A DNA stretch of 49,041 bases, taken from the NCBI GenBank assembly GCA_028821455.1, contig JAPPGE010000086.1:1-49041 (forward strand). The letters are read 5' to 3'. The DNA is from a bacterium. GTDB taxonomy: Bacteria; Pseudomonadota; Alphaproteobacteria; SP197. A program made the position numbers and the translations under genes. Of the stretch, positions 26,899 to 36,439 are shown piece by piece (within the stretch, counting starts at the first letter, position 1; each line of letters starts with the position of its first letter). The notes beneath the pieces were generated by a model. It worked only from the letters and a program-made list of their open reading frames with translations. It searched no databases and was not told the DNA's origin.

Positions 26899-27696
26899 TC
26901 AGTCCGCCGGCATTGAGGGTGCGATCCCGAGTTCGTCCATGCGCTGGCGAATGACGAGAAGATCGCGCCAGCTCTCGCGCTTCTTGAGAGGCTGGCGCAA
27001 CAGGTAGGCCGGATGGAACATGGCGATGGCCGGCACAGGTTCCCTGCCCTCGCGCTCGAGGCGCAGCCAGCGTCCGCGAAGCCGTGTGATGCCTTCGCCT
27101 GGAGCCGTGTCGAACATGGCCCGCACTGCCGTCCCCCCGGCGTAGACGAGAAGCCTGGGCGCCAGGAGCTCCACCTGCCTTTCGAGAAAGGGAAGGCACA
27201 CCGCGATTTCCGCAGGCGTGGGCGTGCGGTTTCCCGGTGGACGCCAGTAGAGGGTGTTGGTGATGTAGACATGGGTTCTGTCAAGGCCGATCGCAGCCAG
27301 CATTCGGTCAAGGAGTTTTCCGGCCGGGCCGACGAAGGGCTTGCCCTGCCGGTCCTCTTCGGCTCCGGGAGCTTCGCCGATGATCATGATGGACGCTTGC
27401 GCGTTGCCGTCGGAAATGCAGGTTGTGGTGGCCGTGCGCTTGAGCGGGCATCCATCGAAGGCGTTGATGACTGCGATCAGCTCCGTGAGACTGGAGGCGC
27501 TGGCCGCCAGGGTCCTGGCATCCTCGGGAGTAGCGGCCGTTCGCGCCGGGACCTGCAATGCTCTCGCGGGCGGCGCCCGGACGGGAGGCGGCGCCGGCGG
27601 AACAGCGAAGCGGTCGACCGCCACTGCGGTCGTTGCCTCGTTGACACCGATTTCGACATACCAGTTCAGCAGTCTGCGGGCTTCCTCGCGATCCAT
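26899..27696 (-). CDS. Uracil-DNA glycosylase, family 4 (Fe-S type)
   Basis: The 265-residue enzyme removes uracil from DNA in base-excision repair. The first ~65 residues are a proline- and alanine-rich extension common in alphaproteobacterial members. The catalytic region reads MIIGEAPGAEEDRQGKPFVG (motif A) and MFHPAYLLRQPLKKR (motif B). Cysteines at 83, 93 and 167 are candidates for the 4Fe-4S cluster; the C-x-x-C start typical of thermophile enzymes is not present, as is usual in this subgroup. It begins the leftward UDG-slt-moaB run and is divergent from the ETF-QO gene, with ~90 bases between them. Confidence 0.9.
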   Translation of the reverse strand: MDREEARRLLNWYVEIGVNEATTAVAVDRFAVPPAPPPVRAPPARALQVPARTAATPEDARTLAASASSLTELIAVINAFDGCPLKRTATTTCISDGNAQASIMIIGEAPGAEEDRQGKPFVGPAGKLLDRMLAAIGLDRTHVYITNTLYWRPPGNRTPTPAEIAVCLPFLERQVELLAPRLLVYAGGTAVRAMFDTAPGEGITRLRGRWLRLEREGREPVPAIAMFHPAYLLRQPLKKRESWRDLLVIRQRMDELGIAPSMPAD

Positions 27697-27785
27697 GGTT
27701 CTCCGTTCAACGGACCTCCGGCGGCATTGTAACGAATATCACCGTCGGTTAAGAGAACTGGAATGACAGCGCACTGAAGGACGAG

Positions 27786-29426
27786 ATGGAACAGCGCGAA
27801 CGCGAGAGCATGGAGTTCGATGTTGTGATCGTGGGCGCCGGGCCTGCAGGCCTGGCCGCAGCCATCCGCCTTGCACAGCTGGCTGCAGACGCGGGAGAGG
27901 ACGTCTCGGTCTGCGTTCTCGAGAAGGGATCCGAAGTCGGTGCGCACATCCTGTCGGGCGCGGTCATGGAGCCGCGGGCGATCAACGAACTCATGCCCGA
28001 CTGGAAGGAACGCGGGGCGCCTCTCCTGACACCGGTGAAGAAGGACCGCTTCCTCTATCTCACCGAGAAGCGGGCGTTTCGCCTGCCGACCCCCCCGCAG
28101 ATGGCGAACCACGGCAACTACATCATCTCGCTTGGCAATGTCTGCCGCTGGCTGGCCAGCGAAGCGGAGGCCCTGGGCGTGGCGATCTTCCCCGGCTTTG
28201 CCGCCGCCGAGGTCCTGTTCCACGATGACGGATCCGTGAAGGGTGTGGCAACCGGCGACATGGGCATCGGCCGCGACGGCGAACCCAAGGACACGTTCGA
28301 GCCCGGTATCGAACTCCATGCCAGGCAGGTTCTCTTTGCCGAGGGGTGCCGCGGACACCTTTCGCGGCAGTTGATGGATCGCTTCGGCCTGCGTGAGGGG
28401 GTTCAGCCGCAGACCTACGGAATCGGTATCAAGGAGTTGTGGGACGTCGACCCGGAAAGACACGAGCCGGGCACCGTCATCCATACCGCCGGCTGGCCCA
28501 TGGATGGCGGGACCTACGGCGGGTCCTTTCTCTATCACCTCGACGACAACCAGATCGCCGTCGGCTTCGTCGTCGGCCTCGACTACGAGAATCCCTGGCT
28601 CTCGCCCTTCGAGGAGTTCCAGCGGTTCAAGACGCACCCGGCGATCCGTCCCTTCTTCGAGGGTGGCAAGCGCATCGCCTATGGCGCCCGCGCCATCAAC
28701 GAGGGCGGTTTCCAGTCGATTCCGCGTCTCACCTTCCCCGGTGGCATGCTGATCGGCTGTGCGGCCGGCTTTGTCAATGTGCCGAAGATCAAGGGAAGCC
28801 ACACGGCCATGAAGAGTGGCATGACCGCCGCCGAGGCGGTGTTCGACTGGCTCACAGGCGAGACAGAGGGGGGTGCTGAAGTCCTCGCCTATGGCGAGCG
28901 CCTGCGCCAGACCTGGCTGTGGGACGAGCTCCATCGCGTGCGCAACATCAGACCGAGTTTTCATGGCGGTTTCGTGCAGGGTTTTCTCTATTCCGCCATC
29001 GACACGGTGATCCTGAGGGGACGGGCACCCTGGACGTTTCGGCATCGTCCGGATCACGAATCCCTCAAGCCGAAGAATGCCTGTCAGGCAATCGACTATC
29101 CCCCGCCCGATGGTGTGATCACCTTCGATCGCGCGAGTTCGGTGTACCTTTCGTCGACGAACCACGAGGAGGACCAGCCCGTCCACCTCACCCTCAAGGA
29201 TGCCAGCGTGCCGGTCGACATCAATCTCGCCCTCTACGATGCCCCCGAACAACGCTACTGTCCGGCCGGTGTCTACGAGATCATCGAGGATGACGACGGG
29301 GCGAGGCTGCAGATCAACGCGCAGAACTGCGTGCATTGCAAGACATGCGACATCAAGGATCCGACACAGAACATCGTCTGGGTGACGCCGGAAGGCGGTG
29401 GCGGCCCGAACTATCCCAACATGTGA
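27786..29426 (+). CDS. Electron transfer flavoprotein-ubiquinone oxidoreductase
   Basis: ETF-QO passes electrons from ETF (reduced by acyl-CoA dehydrogenases and by sarcosine/dimethylglycine dehydrogenases) to ubiquinone at the inner membrane. The 546-residue protein shows the FAD loop [18 protein letters not shown] (residues 13-30), the quinone/FAD region [20 protein letters not shown], and the C-terminal 4Fe-4S cysteines in [13 protein letters not shown] (515, 518, 521), the fourth likely near residue 490. Length is standard. The gene is monocistronic by position. It gives a sink for the dehydrogenase at the right end of the window, although no direct link can be read here. Confidence 0.95.
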   Translation: MEQRERESMEFDVVIVGAGPAGLAAAIRLAQLAADAGEDVSVCVLEKGSEVGAHILSGAVMEPRAINELMPDWKERGAPLLTPVKKDRFLYLTEKRAFRLPTPPQMANHGNYIISLGNVCRWLASEAEALGVAIFPGFAAAEVLFHDDGSVKGVATGDMGIGRDGEPKDTFEPGIELHARQVLFAEGCRGHLSRQLMDRFGLREGVQPQTYGIGIKELWDVDPERHEPGTVIHTAGWPMDGGTYGGSFLYHLDDNQIAVGFVVGLDYENPWLSPFEEFQRFKTHPAIRPFFEGGKRIAYGARAINEGGFQSIPRLTFPGGMLIGCAAGFVNVPKIKGSHTAMKSGMTAAEAVFDWLTGETEGGAEVLAYGERLRQTWLWDELHRVRNIRPSFHGGFVQGFLYSAIDTVILRGRAPWTFRHRPDHESLKPKNACQAIDYPPPDGVITFDRASSVYLSSTNHEEDQPVHLTLKDASVPVDINLALYDAPEQRYCPAGVYEIIEDDDGARLQINAQNCVHCKTCDIKDPTQNIVWVTPEGGGGPNYPNM

Positions 29427-29800
29427 CGGATTGCCACGGCGAGGAAACCTGGATGAACAGTTCCAGGGCCGACGGCTTCAACGGTGTTCTCGCGCATCCA
29501 TAGTCCGCCACGTTCGAGGTGGTGCTGTCCGGGGACCCGCTCCAGGTCCGGCGCGACGTCGCCAATTCCCGCGACTGGCGCTTCCGTCTCGCCTCCCACG
29601 GCTCCGGCCCGTACGTCCGCGAGCAATCGGTAGTGGAAGGCGAGGTCGAATGGACTCCCCAGGGCCGCTGCCGGACGCCACCGGCAACGATGGACGCAGG
29701 CGGGAATGGCCTGGAGTAGCGGTCCGGAGGCGGTGTTCGCGTGGGCGTGGCAAACTCGACGCGCTGTCGCGATCCCGAAAAGCAGACGACGACGGCGGTC
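29427..29800. other. Intergenic region between converging ETF-QO and SDR genes
   Basis: I see no gene with a recognisable product. A minus-strand frame at 29411-29626 (71 codons, PVAGIGDVAPDLERVPGQHH, then LERGGLWMRENTVEAVGPGT) has protein-like composition and could be a decayed fragment, but it overlaps the ETF-QO end and matches no family I know. No clear bidirectional terminator hairpin was found. Confidence 0.3.
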
Positions 29801-30502
29801 TCACACCGCGCGCGTGATGCCGCCGTCGGCGCGCAGGTTCTGGCCGGTGATGTAGCCGGCGCCGTCGGAGGCCAGAAAAGCGACGGTGGCGGCGATTTCC
29901 GCCACCGTACCGTAGCGCGCCATGGGGATGCGGGCCTTGAAGTCGGGGTTCTCCGGCAGGCTGTCGATGAAGCCCGGCAGCACGTTGTTCATGCGGATGC
30001 CGGCAGCGGCGTAGCGGTCGGCAAAGAGTTTGCACCAGGCAGCCAGCCCGGCGCGGAAGACGCCGGAGGTGGGGAACACGGGATCGGGCTCGAAGGCTGC
30101 AAAGGTCGAGATGTTGACGATGGCGCCCGAGCCCTGCGCCTCCATCGCCGGCAGCACGGCGCGGGTCGGACGCACGGCCGAGAGGAAGTAGATCTCCATC
30201 CCGGTGTGCCAGTCATCGTCCGTGAGTTCCATCACGGGCCCGCGTGGTCCGTGGCCGGCGCTGTTGACCAGAACGTCGATGCGGCCCCAGCGTTCCATCG
30301 CGAGGTCAACGAGGCGCTGGATGTCGTCGTTGGAGCGGTTGGAGCCCGTCACGCCGATCCCGCCCAGCGTCCCGGCCAGTGCCTCGCCCTTGCCGGACGA
30401 GGAGAGAATGGCGATGCGATAGCCGTCAGCCGCCAACCGTTCGGCCGCGGCGGCCCCCATGCCGGTGCCACCCGCCGAAATCATCGCCACCTTGTCCGTC
30501 AT
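29801..30502 (-). CDS. Short-chain dehydrogenase/reductase-like protein without the YxxxK pair
   Basis: This 233-residue protein has the SDR Rossmann fold: glycine motif SAGGTGMGAAA (residues 9-19), VLVNSAGHG (78-85), the structural serine at 132, and the C-terminal LASDGAGYITGQNLRADGG. At the active site the expected YxxxK is SGVFR (146-150), so Tyr is Ser and Lys is Arg. A subgroup of ketoacyl-reductase-like SDRs is known to lack a perfect catalytic tetrad, so this is probably a natural variant; reductase activity is uncertain. The ATG at 30502 follows GGGAG; an upstream ATG at 30526 is possible. It sits between ETF-QO and the TPR gene. Confidence 0.85.
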   Translation of the reverse strand: MTDKVAMISAGGTGMGAAAAERLAADGYRIAILSSSGKGEALAGTLGGIGVTGSNRSNDDIQRLVDLAMERWGRIDVLVNSAGHGPRGPVMELTDDDWHTGMEIYFLSAVRPTRAVLPAMEAQGSGAIVNISTFAAFEPDPVFPTSGVFRAGLAAWCKLFADRYAAAGIRMNNVLPGFIDSLPENPDFKARIPMARYGTVAEIAATVAFLASDGAGYITGQNLRADGGITRAV

Positions 30503-30929
30503 CGCCTTGCTCCCTTCTGAAATCACCCGGGCCGCGTCCCTGCAGGGACGTCGCAGCGGGCTGTCATCCCGACGATTAGGTAATATTCTAAAGTCGAAAA
30601 CTGAAGCTGCCTGTGAGAAGAATGCGCTCTGGATGGCTCCAGAGTACTTTCACATTGCAAGAGCATGGTCATACCTTTCGACACCCGATGTCGTGAAGTC
30701 ATGGCCGGATTCCGGAATCAACAGGAGTGCGGAGTTTATGTCGAAGACATGCCTCAGCCTCCTAGCATGGAGTACGGATGTCGACGGCAATCGTCATGAC
30801 ACAATGAGACTGCATCCCGATCCAACACACTATGATCTCGGGATGATTGCTCCAACGAGGCTTCGCCTCAGTCCGACGAGTCTTGTTTGTTGGCGTGAAG
30901 GAGTACTCCGCCCGCTGTTCCGCTCCGCG
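30503..30929. other. Lower-GC gap upstream of the TPR gene
   Basis: This ~430-base stretch is visibly lower in GC than its neighbours and holds no recognisable gene, although a frame on the plus strand stays open through it into the TPR gene. The GAAGGAG at 30897-30903 is the best ribosome-binding-like motif but is not well spaced to a standard start codon. Confidence 0.35.
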
Positions 30930-32597
30930 GTGTGCCGCAGCCTCATGTGCGCGGTCATCGTGGTGCTGGGCCTGGCGATGGCGGCGAGTGCCCGTGCCAC
31001 CACCTATCTCGACTCGATGAGCGGCGCCTACCTTGCATCGCGGGCCGCCGCTTACCGGGGCGACATGGAGGCGAGGGCCGATTTCCTTTCACAGGCGCTT
31101 GAACACCGTCCCGGGGATGTGACACTCGTCGGCCAGACGTACAAGGCCATGGTGTCTGCCGGCCGGATTGACGAGGCGTCCGAACTGGCCCGACACCTCG
31201 CTGAAGTGAACGTCATCACCGAACTCTCCCCTGTCACCCTCCTTCTCGACGCCCTGGCGGCAGACGATGCGGATGCCACGGACGACGCCCTTGCCAGGTT
31301 AGGCTCGGAAGGCCCGCTCGGCACGTTCGCCCTGGTCGCGGAAGCCTGGGCGACAGCACAAAGGGGCAATCATGCGCGCGCCCTCGAGATTCTCGAAACA
31401 GCCGCGCCAGGAAGCAAACCCCTCGTGGCCTATCACGTCGCCCTTCTCAACGACGCCGCGGGAGAGTCCGGGGTGGCCGAGACGGCCTTCCGCGAGGCCA
31501 TGGAGACCGGAGAAACCGTCACCTGGGAGACCACGCGAGCTTACGGCGGTTTTCTGGAGCGCCTCGGACGGGGTGAGGACGCCGCCGGTCTCTACCGCCG
31601 GTTCATGGAGATCAACCCGGAGAGTCCGTGGTTCGAGAAGGCCGCTCTACGGGCGCTCGCAGGCGGGGCGCCACCCGACCGGCCCGACGCGCTTCAGGCG
31701 ATCACCGATGCCTTGGCGGAAACCGCACGACAGTTGCTCGGCGAACGCCAGAGAACTGCCGCCCTCGGACTGCTCAATCACGCGGCCTGGCTCCAGCCCG
31801 CGGACGATCGCATTCACTTCATGACCGGGGACGTGCTCTCCCGATTGTGGCGCAACGCCGCCTCGGCGGCAGCCTACGGCCGTGTGGCGCCCGACTCTCC
31901 CCTTGCCTGGAATGCCCGGCTTCGCCGTGTTCGCAGCCTCAACGATGCCGGCTTTGCCGAAGACGCCATCACACTGGGACGCGTCCTGTCGCGGGAACGG
32001 CCGGAGAGCGCCGATCCCTTCATGGCCATAGGCGACGTCATGCGCTCGCACCGGAGATGGGACGACGCGGTGGAAGCCTACGATGAAGCGCTCCAGCTGC
32101 TTGATGAAGGATCGCACCGCCGACCGGACCTCCTTTTCGATCTGGGGTCGGTGCTGGAGGTGACGGGGCAATGGGAGCGCGCCGAACAGGCCCTTCTCGA
32201 GTCTCTGGAAACGCGGCCGGACGATCCCTGGCTGCTCAACTACCTCGGGTACTCGTGGGCCGACAGGAACGAGAACCTTGACGAAGCCCTTGATCTCATC
32301 GAACGCGCCCTCGAGCGGATACCCAATGACGGCATGGTGATCGACAGTCTGGGATGGGTGCTCTACCGACTCGGCCGCTATGACGAGGCTGTCGTCGAAC
32401 TGGAACGCGCTGTCGGCCTTGAACCGGCCGAGGCTGTGATCATCGACCACCTGGGTGATGCCTACTGGAAGACCGGACGATACTACGAGGCACGATTCCA
32501 GTGGCGCCACGTGCTGACACTGGCGCCGGACGATGAGGACCTTGTCGACGCCGTGCGCCGCAAGCTCGAGGTGGGACTCGATGACGGTGGTCAGTGA
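30930..32597 (+). CDS. Exported tetratricopeptide-repeat protein
   Basis: From a GTG at 30930 the 555-residue protein has a signal peptide (MCRSLMCAVIVVLGLAMAAS, cleavage after ARA) and then consecutive TPR-like helical pairs. The clearest are near the C-terminus: WLLNYLGYSWADRNENLDEA, NDGMVIDSLGWVLYRLGRYD and EAVIIDHLGDAYWKTGRYYE. It probably scaffolds an envelope complex. The start is uncertain: ATG codons at 30843 and 30945 are also in frame. The ispE start lies 17 bases inside its end, so the two are coupled; this TPR-ispE order is common in alphaproteobacteria. Confidence 0.85.
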   Translation: MCRSLMCAVIVVLGLAMAASARATTYLDSMSGAYLASRAAAYRGDMEARADFLSQALEHRPGDVTLVGQTYKAMVSAGRIDEASELARHLAEVNVITELSPVTLLLDALAADDADATDDALARLGSEGPLGTFALVAEAWATAQRGNHARALEILETAAPGSKPLVAYHVALLNDAAGESGVAETAFREAMETGETVTWETTRAYGGFLERLGRGEDAAGLYRRFMEINPESPWFEKAALRALAGGAPPDRPDALQAITDALAETARQLLGERQRTAALGLLNHAAWLQPADDRIHFMTGDVLSRLWRNAASAAAYGRVAPDSPLAWNARLRRVRSLNDAGFAEDAITLGRVLSRERPESADPFMAIGDVMRSHRRWDDAVEAYDEALQLLDEGSHRRPDLLFDLGSVLEVTGQWERAEQALLESLETRPDDPWLLNYLGYSWADRNENLDEALDLIERALERIPNDGMVIDSLGWVLYRLGRYDEAVVELERAVGLEPAEAVIIDHLGDAYWKTGRYYEARFQWRHVLTLAPDDEDLVDAVRRKLEVGLDDGGQ

Positions 32598-33444
32598 AAG
32601 GGCGGTCCCGGCCCATGCCAAGGTCAACCTGTGGCTTCACGTGACCGGGCGCCTGACCAGCGGTTATCACAGTCTGGACAGCCTGCATGTGCGCACCTCT
32701 CTGGCCGACCGCCTGTGGTTCACTCCGGCAGAATCCACGGCGCTCGAGGTGACCGGCCGCTTTTCTGCGGCATTGAAGGACCTGGACGGATCCCGGAATC
32801 TCGTGACGCGGGCGGTCGCGGCTGTCGCGCCGACGAAGGCATTCCGCATCGTCCTGGAAAAGAACATTCCTGTTGCTTCGGGCCTGGGAGGAGGTTCGGC
32901 CGACGCCGCCGCCACACTGCGGGCGGTCTCGGGCTTGACCGACGATCTTCCGGCCATTGCGGCAACGCTCGGTGCCGATGTTCCTTCCTGTCTTCATGAT
33001 GGCACGGTCATGACTGCGGGAACCGGCGACGTCGTCACGCCCATGGAGCCACTCCCTGAGTGCGCTCTCGTTCTCGTCAATCCCGGGACTGCGCTCTCCA
33101 CAGCAAGGGTCTTCGCCGGTTTCGATGAGCCCCTGTCGGTGCCCCGGCCCCTGATCCGCCCGCCGGAGAGTTTCGATGACCTGATCCGGGAACTGGCGAA
33201 ACGACGGAACGATCTCGAACCCGCGGCCTGCCGCGTCGACCCCGGGATATCCGACGTCCTCGCCGCACTGCGCGCCACCCCGGGAATAGCTCTCGCCCGC
33301 ATGACCGGCACCGGCGCCACATGTTTCGGCCTCGCCGACACCCTGCAGCAGGCCGACAGCGCCGCGAGCCTGCTGCGGCGTCACCACCCCGAATGGTGGA
33401 TCGAAACCACGACCATCCTCACGCAGCCCCGGGAAGGGCCATGA
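32581..33444 (+). CDS. ispE: 4-diphosphocytidyl-2-C-methyl-D-erythritol kinase
   Basis: IspE phosphorylates CDP-ME with ATP in the non-mevalonate (MEP) isoprenoid pathway. The 287-residue product has the GHMP kinase pattern: AHAKVNLWLHVTGR with K14, GYHSLDSL, the ATP loop PVASGLGGGSADAAATLR (97-114), and the C-terminal MTGTGATCFGL motif. The ATG at 32581 overlaps the TPR gene by 17 bases, and the stop overlaps the next gene (ATGA), suggesting coupled translation of three genes. Confidence 0.94.
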   Translation: MTVVSERAVPAHAKVNLWLHVTGRLTSGYHSLDSLHVRTSLADRLWFTPAESTALEVTGRFSAALKDLDGSRNLVTRAVAAVAPTKAFRIVLEKNIPVASGLGGGSADAAATLRAVSGLTDDLPAIAATLGADVPSCLHDGTVMTAGTGDVVTPMEPLPECALVLVNPGTALSTARVFAGFDEPLSVPRPLIRPPESFDDLIRELAKRRNDLEPAACRVDPGISDVLAALRATPGIALARMTGTGATCFGLADTLQQADSAASLLRRHHPEWWIETTTILTQPREGP

Positions 33445-34775
33445 ATCCCGTCGCAGACCTCACCGCACGCATCGCCGCACGCGATGCCCATGTCGCCGTC
33501 ATCGGCCTGGGCTATGTCGGCCTTCCTCTCGCTCTGGCGGCCCATGGGAGCGGGTTTCGCGTCACCGGCTTCGACACGGACCCCGACAAGATCACGCATC
33601 TCGCCGCCGGCACGAGCTACATCAACTACATCGATGCCGTCGCGGTCGGCGAACTTGCCGCGTCTCCGCGATTCCTCGGCACCAGCACCGTGAGCGATCT
33701 CGGCGCTGCCGACATCATTGTCATCTGCGTTCCCACACCCCTGGACCGCCACCGGGAACCGGACATGCGCCACGTGGTGGACACCTGTCGCAGCATCGCA
33801 TCGATCCTGGCTCCCGGACGTCTCGTCATTCTCGAATCGACCACCTGGCCCGGAACGACAGAAGAACTGGTGCGACCGATTCTCGAGGGCAGTGGCCTGG
33901 TGTCGGGAGTGGATTTTCTTCTCGCCTACTCACCCGAACGCGACGATCCGGGGAACACCACCCATCGCCTCGGAACGGTGCCAAAGATCGTCGGCGGCGA
34001 TCATGACCTGGCACGGGCGACCGCTGCGGCCTTCTACGAATCCTTCATTCCTGCCGGAGCCGTTGTCGTCCCGGACACGAGAACCGCCGAAGCCATCAAG
34101 CTCACCGAGAACATCTTTCGCTCCGTCAACATCGCCCTCGTCAACGAACTCAAGGTGATCTTCGATGCCATGGACATCAGCGTCTGGGATGTGATCGAGG
34201 CCGCCAGCACAAAGCCCTTTGGCTACATGCCCTTCTGGCCGGGCCCGGGCCTTGGCGGCCACTGCATCCCCATCGACCCGTTCTACCTCGCCTGGAAGGC
34301 GCGGGAGTTCGGCGTACCCACCCGGTTCATCGAGCTTGCCGGAGAGATCAACACCTCGATGCCACACCACATCGTCTCCAGACTCGCCGGCGAGATCGAT
34401 CAGCGGTTCCACCGCGGTCTCAATGGCGCGGCAATTCTCATCGTCGGCATGGCCTACAAGAAGAACGTCGATGACAGCCGCGAGAGTCCCGGCCTGACGC
34501 TGATGGCACTGCTCGAGTCGAGGGGAGCTGCGGTATCCTTCTTCGATCCCTTCATCGACACCATTCCCGCGACGCGCGCCCACGCCGGTCTGGCCGGGCG
34601 GCGGAGTCTGGCATGGACCGACGTCGCGGCAGGCATCCACGATGCGGCGTTGATCGTCACCGACCACGACTGCGTCGACTACGATGCCCTCGTCGCGGCC
34701 GTGCCGCTGGTGGTCGACACGCGCAATGCGACCCGGGCCGTTCGCTGCAATCGCGAGAGAATCGTTCTCGCCTGA
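33441..34775 (+). CDS. UDP-N-acetylhexosamine-type nucleotide-sugar dehydrogenase
   Basis: This 444-residue enzyme belongs to the UDP-glucose/UDP-ManNAc dehydrogenase family and oxidises the C6 hydroxyl of a nucleotide sugar to a uronic acid with two NAD+. The NAD loop IGLGYVGLPLAL is at 21-32, the acid/base Lys is in EAIKLTENIFRSVNIALVNE (K220), and the nucleophile is C275 in GLGGHCIPIDPF. The sequence style (VDSRESPGLTLM-like NVDDSRESPGL) favours the WbpA/TviB branch acting on UDP-GlcNAc or UDP-GalNAc, precursors of capsule or O-antigen. It is coupled to ispE by an ATGA overlap, an unusual partner for a glycan gene. Exact substrate is inferred. Confidence 0.88.
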   Translation: MNPVADLTARIAARDAHVAVIGLGYVGLPLALAAHGSGFRVTGFDTDPDKITHLAAGTSYINYIDAVAVGELAASPRFLGTSTVSDLGAADIIVICVPTPLDRHREPDMRHVVDTCRSIASILAPGRLVILESTTWPGTTEELVRPILEGSGLVSGVDFLLAYSPERDDPGNTTHRLGTVPKIVGGDHDLARATAAAFYESFIPAGAVVVPDTRTAEAIKLTENIFRSVNIALVNELKVIFDAMDISVWDVIEAASTKPFGYMPFWPGPGLGGHCIPIDPFYLAWKAREFGVPTRFIELAGEINTSMPHHIVSRLAGEIDQRFHRGLNGAAILIVGMAYKKNVDDSRESPGLTLMALLESRGAAVSFFDPFIDTIPATRAHAGLAGRRSLAWTDVAAGIHDAALIVTDHDCVDYDALVAAVPLVVDTRNATRAVRCNRERIVLA

Positions 34776-34840
34776 CCGGGACCCTGGTTCCCGCCCCGCG
34801 GTTGCGCACTCCGGCGCTTTCCGGTTTATAGGAAGCCGGC

Positions 34841-34914
34841 TGGGGCGTGGCCAAGCGGTAAGGCAACGGGTTTTGGTCCCGTGATCCCAGGTTCGAATCC
34901 TGGCGCCCCAACCA
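34841..34914 (+). tRNA. tRNA-Gln (anticodon TTG)
   Basis: The 74-base sequence folds into a standard cloverleaf. Acceptor TGGGGCG (34841-34847) pairs with CGCCCCA (34904-34910), followed by A73 and encoded CCA. Anticodon stem ACGGG/CCCGT surrounds the loop TTTTGGT with anticodon TTG at 34873-34875. The T-arm GTTCGAATC is intact. It lies between the sugar dehydrogenase and the tungstate transporter. Confidence 0.97.
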
Positions 34915-34981
34915 CGCCCTTCTTGCAGGTCGTCCCTCCGGACACGCCCTGCCTCACCGATACACCGTGCGAAACATCACC

Positions 34982-35689
34982 ATGCAGGATACCAGCGACG
35001 CCTTCACGGAAGCCCTTCGCCTGATCACGACCCTTGACCGCGATCTCGTCGAGATCATCCTCATGTCGCTCCGGGTCAGTCTCTTCGCGGTGTTCTTCGC
35101 CATGCTGATCGGCCTGCCTGTCGGCGCGACAACGGCCATCTCGCGGTTCCCGGGGCGCGGCGCCCTCATCACCGTGATGAACGCCTTCATGGGCCTGCCG
35201 CCCGTGGTTGCCGGCCTTGCCATCTATCTTCTGCTGTCGCGGGCCGGGCCTCTGGGTGACTGGGGTCTGCTCTACACGCCCGAGGCCATGATCATCGCCC
35301 AGACGGTGCTCGTCACGCCCATCGTCGCCGCCCTGACCCGCCAGGTCATCGAGGACCTTCATCGTCGCTATGACGAACAGTTCCGCGCCTTCGGCCTAGG
35401 CAGGGGTACGACCGCCTTCACCCTGCTGTGGGAAGCGCGATTCAGTCTCGTCACCGTGGTGCTAGCCGGGTTCGGCAGGGCCATCGCAGAGGTTGGCGCC
35501 GTCATCATGGTCGGCGGCAACATCAATCATGTCACACGGGTGATGACCACGACCATCACTCTGGAAACCTCGCGCGGTGCGCTCGACCTCGCACTGGGAC
35601 TGGGGATCGTGCTGCTGACGATCATCCTCATCATCAACGGGCTTGCCGGACTGCTCAACACGTTCGCGAGGAATCCGCGCCTTGCATGA
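34982..35689 (+). CDS. tupB: Tungstate ABC transporter permease
   Basis: The 235-residue membrane protein has five to six hydrophobic segments (near 25-50, 65-85, 95-120, 145-175 and 200-225) and the permease EAA-type loop around RAFGLGRGTTAFTLLWEARF. The pattern AEVGAVIMVGGNINHVTRVM is characteristic of TupB-type tungstate permeases. It forms the channel in the inner membrane with the ATPase and binding protein that follow. The ATG at 34982 is preferred; a GTG at 34967 would add five residues. No riboswitch-like structure is evident in the short gap after tRNA-Gln. Confidence 0.88.
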   Translation: MQDTSDAFTEALRLITTLDRDLVEIILMSLRVSLFAVFFAMLIGLPVGATTAISRFPGRGALITVMNAFMGLPPVVAGLAIYLLLSRAGPLGDWGLLYTPEAMIIAQTVLVTPIVAALTRQVIEDLHRRYDEQFRAFGLGRGTTAFTLLWEARFSLVTVVLAGFGRAIAEVGAVIMVGGNINHVTRVMTTTITLETSRGALDLALGLGIVLLTIILIINGLAGLLNTFARNPRLA

Positions 35690-35705
35690 CCAGGAAGACG
35701 AAAGG

Positions 35706-36416
35706 GTGCTGCCGCTCGCCGGCCGGAACCTCTGTCTCATGAGGGGGACGCGGCCGGTTGTCGATGATGTCAGCGTCACCATCTCCCGGCCGGAAATTGC
35801 GGTGCTGCTGGGGCCCAATGGCGCCGGCAAGAGCCTTCTGGTCCGCATGCTGGCGGGCCTCGTCGAACCGGATCGCGGCCATGTCACCTGGAACGGACGC
35901 CCACCGGATCGCCAGCGGGCCATCCGGCTCGGTGTTGTCTTCCATCATCCGGTAATGCTGAACCGCACGGCGCTGGCCAACATCCGCTTTGCCCTCCAGG
36001 CAGCCGGCGTAGCCCGCGGCGAGCAGCGCCAGCGCGCCATGGAAGCACTGGTGACGGCCGGTCTCGGGGCAAGGGCGAGAGTCCCGGCACAGGCACTCTC
36101 GGGAGGGGAACAGCAGAGGCTCGCGCTTGTCCGCGCCATGGCGACATCCCCGGATGTCCTGCTGCTCGACGAGGCAACCGCCAACCTCGATCCGGGCTCG
36201 AGCCTGGCGATCGAGGATCTGGTGCACAAGGCACGGGACGACGGCACGCCCATTCTCCTCGTGACCCACGACCTTTCCCAGGCGCGCCGCCTGGCCGACC
36301 GCATCCTCTACCTTCATGGCGGAGTTCTCGAGGCGGACAGCGACGCCCCGCTCTTCTTCTCCAATCCCCCCACGAAACGGGCCCAGGCCTTTGTCGAGGG
36401 CCGCCTGGTCGCCTGA
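35706..36416 (+). CDS. tupC: Tungstate ABC transporter ATP-binding protein
   Basis: The 236-residue ATPase shows Walker A LLGPNGAGKS (34-43), signature LSGGEQQRLAL (131-141), Walker B VLLLDEATAN (151-160) and the switch His in LVTHDL. At the Q-loop the usual FQxP reads FHHP (residues 79-82), so the conserved Gln is a His; this may be tolerated or subgroup-specific. I chose the GTG at 35706 with AGGAAG upstream because the protein then begins in the usual way (MLPLAGRNLCL); a TTG at 35682 overlapping tupB is an alternative. It powers the TupB permease. Confidence 0.88.
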   Translation: MLPLAGRNLCLMRGTRPVVDDVSVTISRPEIAVLLGPNGAGKSLLVRMLAGLVEPDRGHVTWNGRPPDRQRAIRLGVVFHHPVMLNRTALANIRFALQAAGVARGEQRQRAMEALVTAGLGARARVPAQALSGGEQQRLALVRAMATSPDVLLLDEATANLDPGSSLAIEDLVHKARDDGTPILLVTHDLSQARRLADRILYLHGGVLEADSDAPLFFSNPPTKRAQAFVEGRLVA

Positions 36417-36439
36417 ATCTGCCGAGCCGGAAGGGTCCC

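Noticed and set aside
27666..29336. 556-codon minus-strand frame opposite ETF-QO
   Set aside because: The plus-strand gene has complete family motifs; the opposite frame has none.
34915..34981. Moco/Tuco-type riboswitch before the tungstate transporter
   Set aside because: The gap is under 70 bases and shows no extended stem set.
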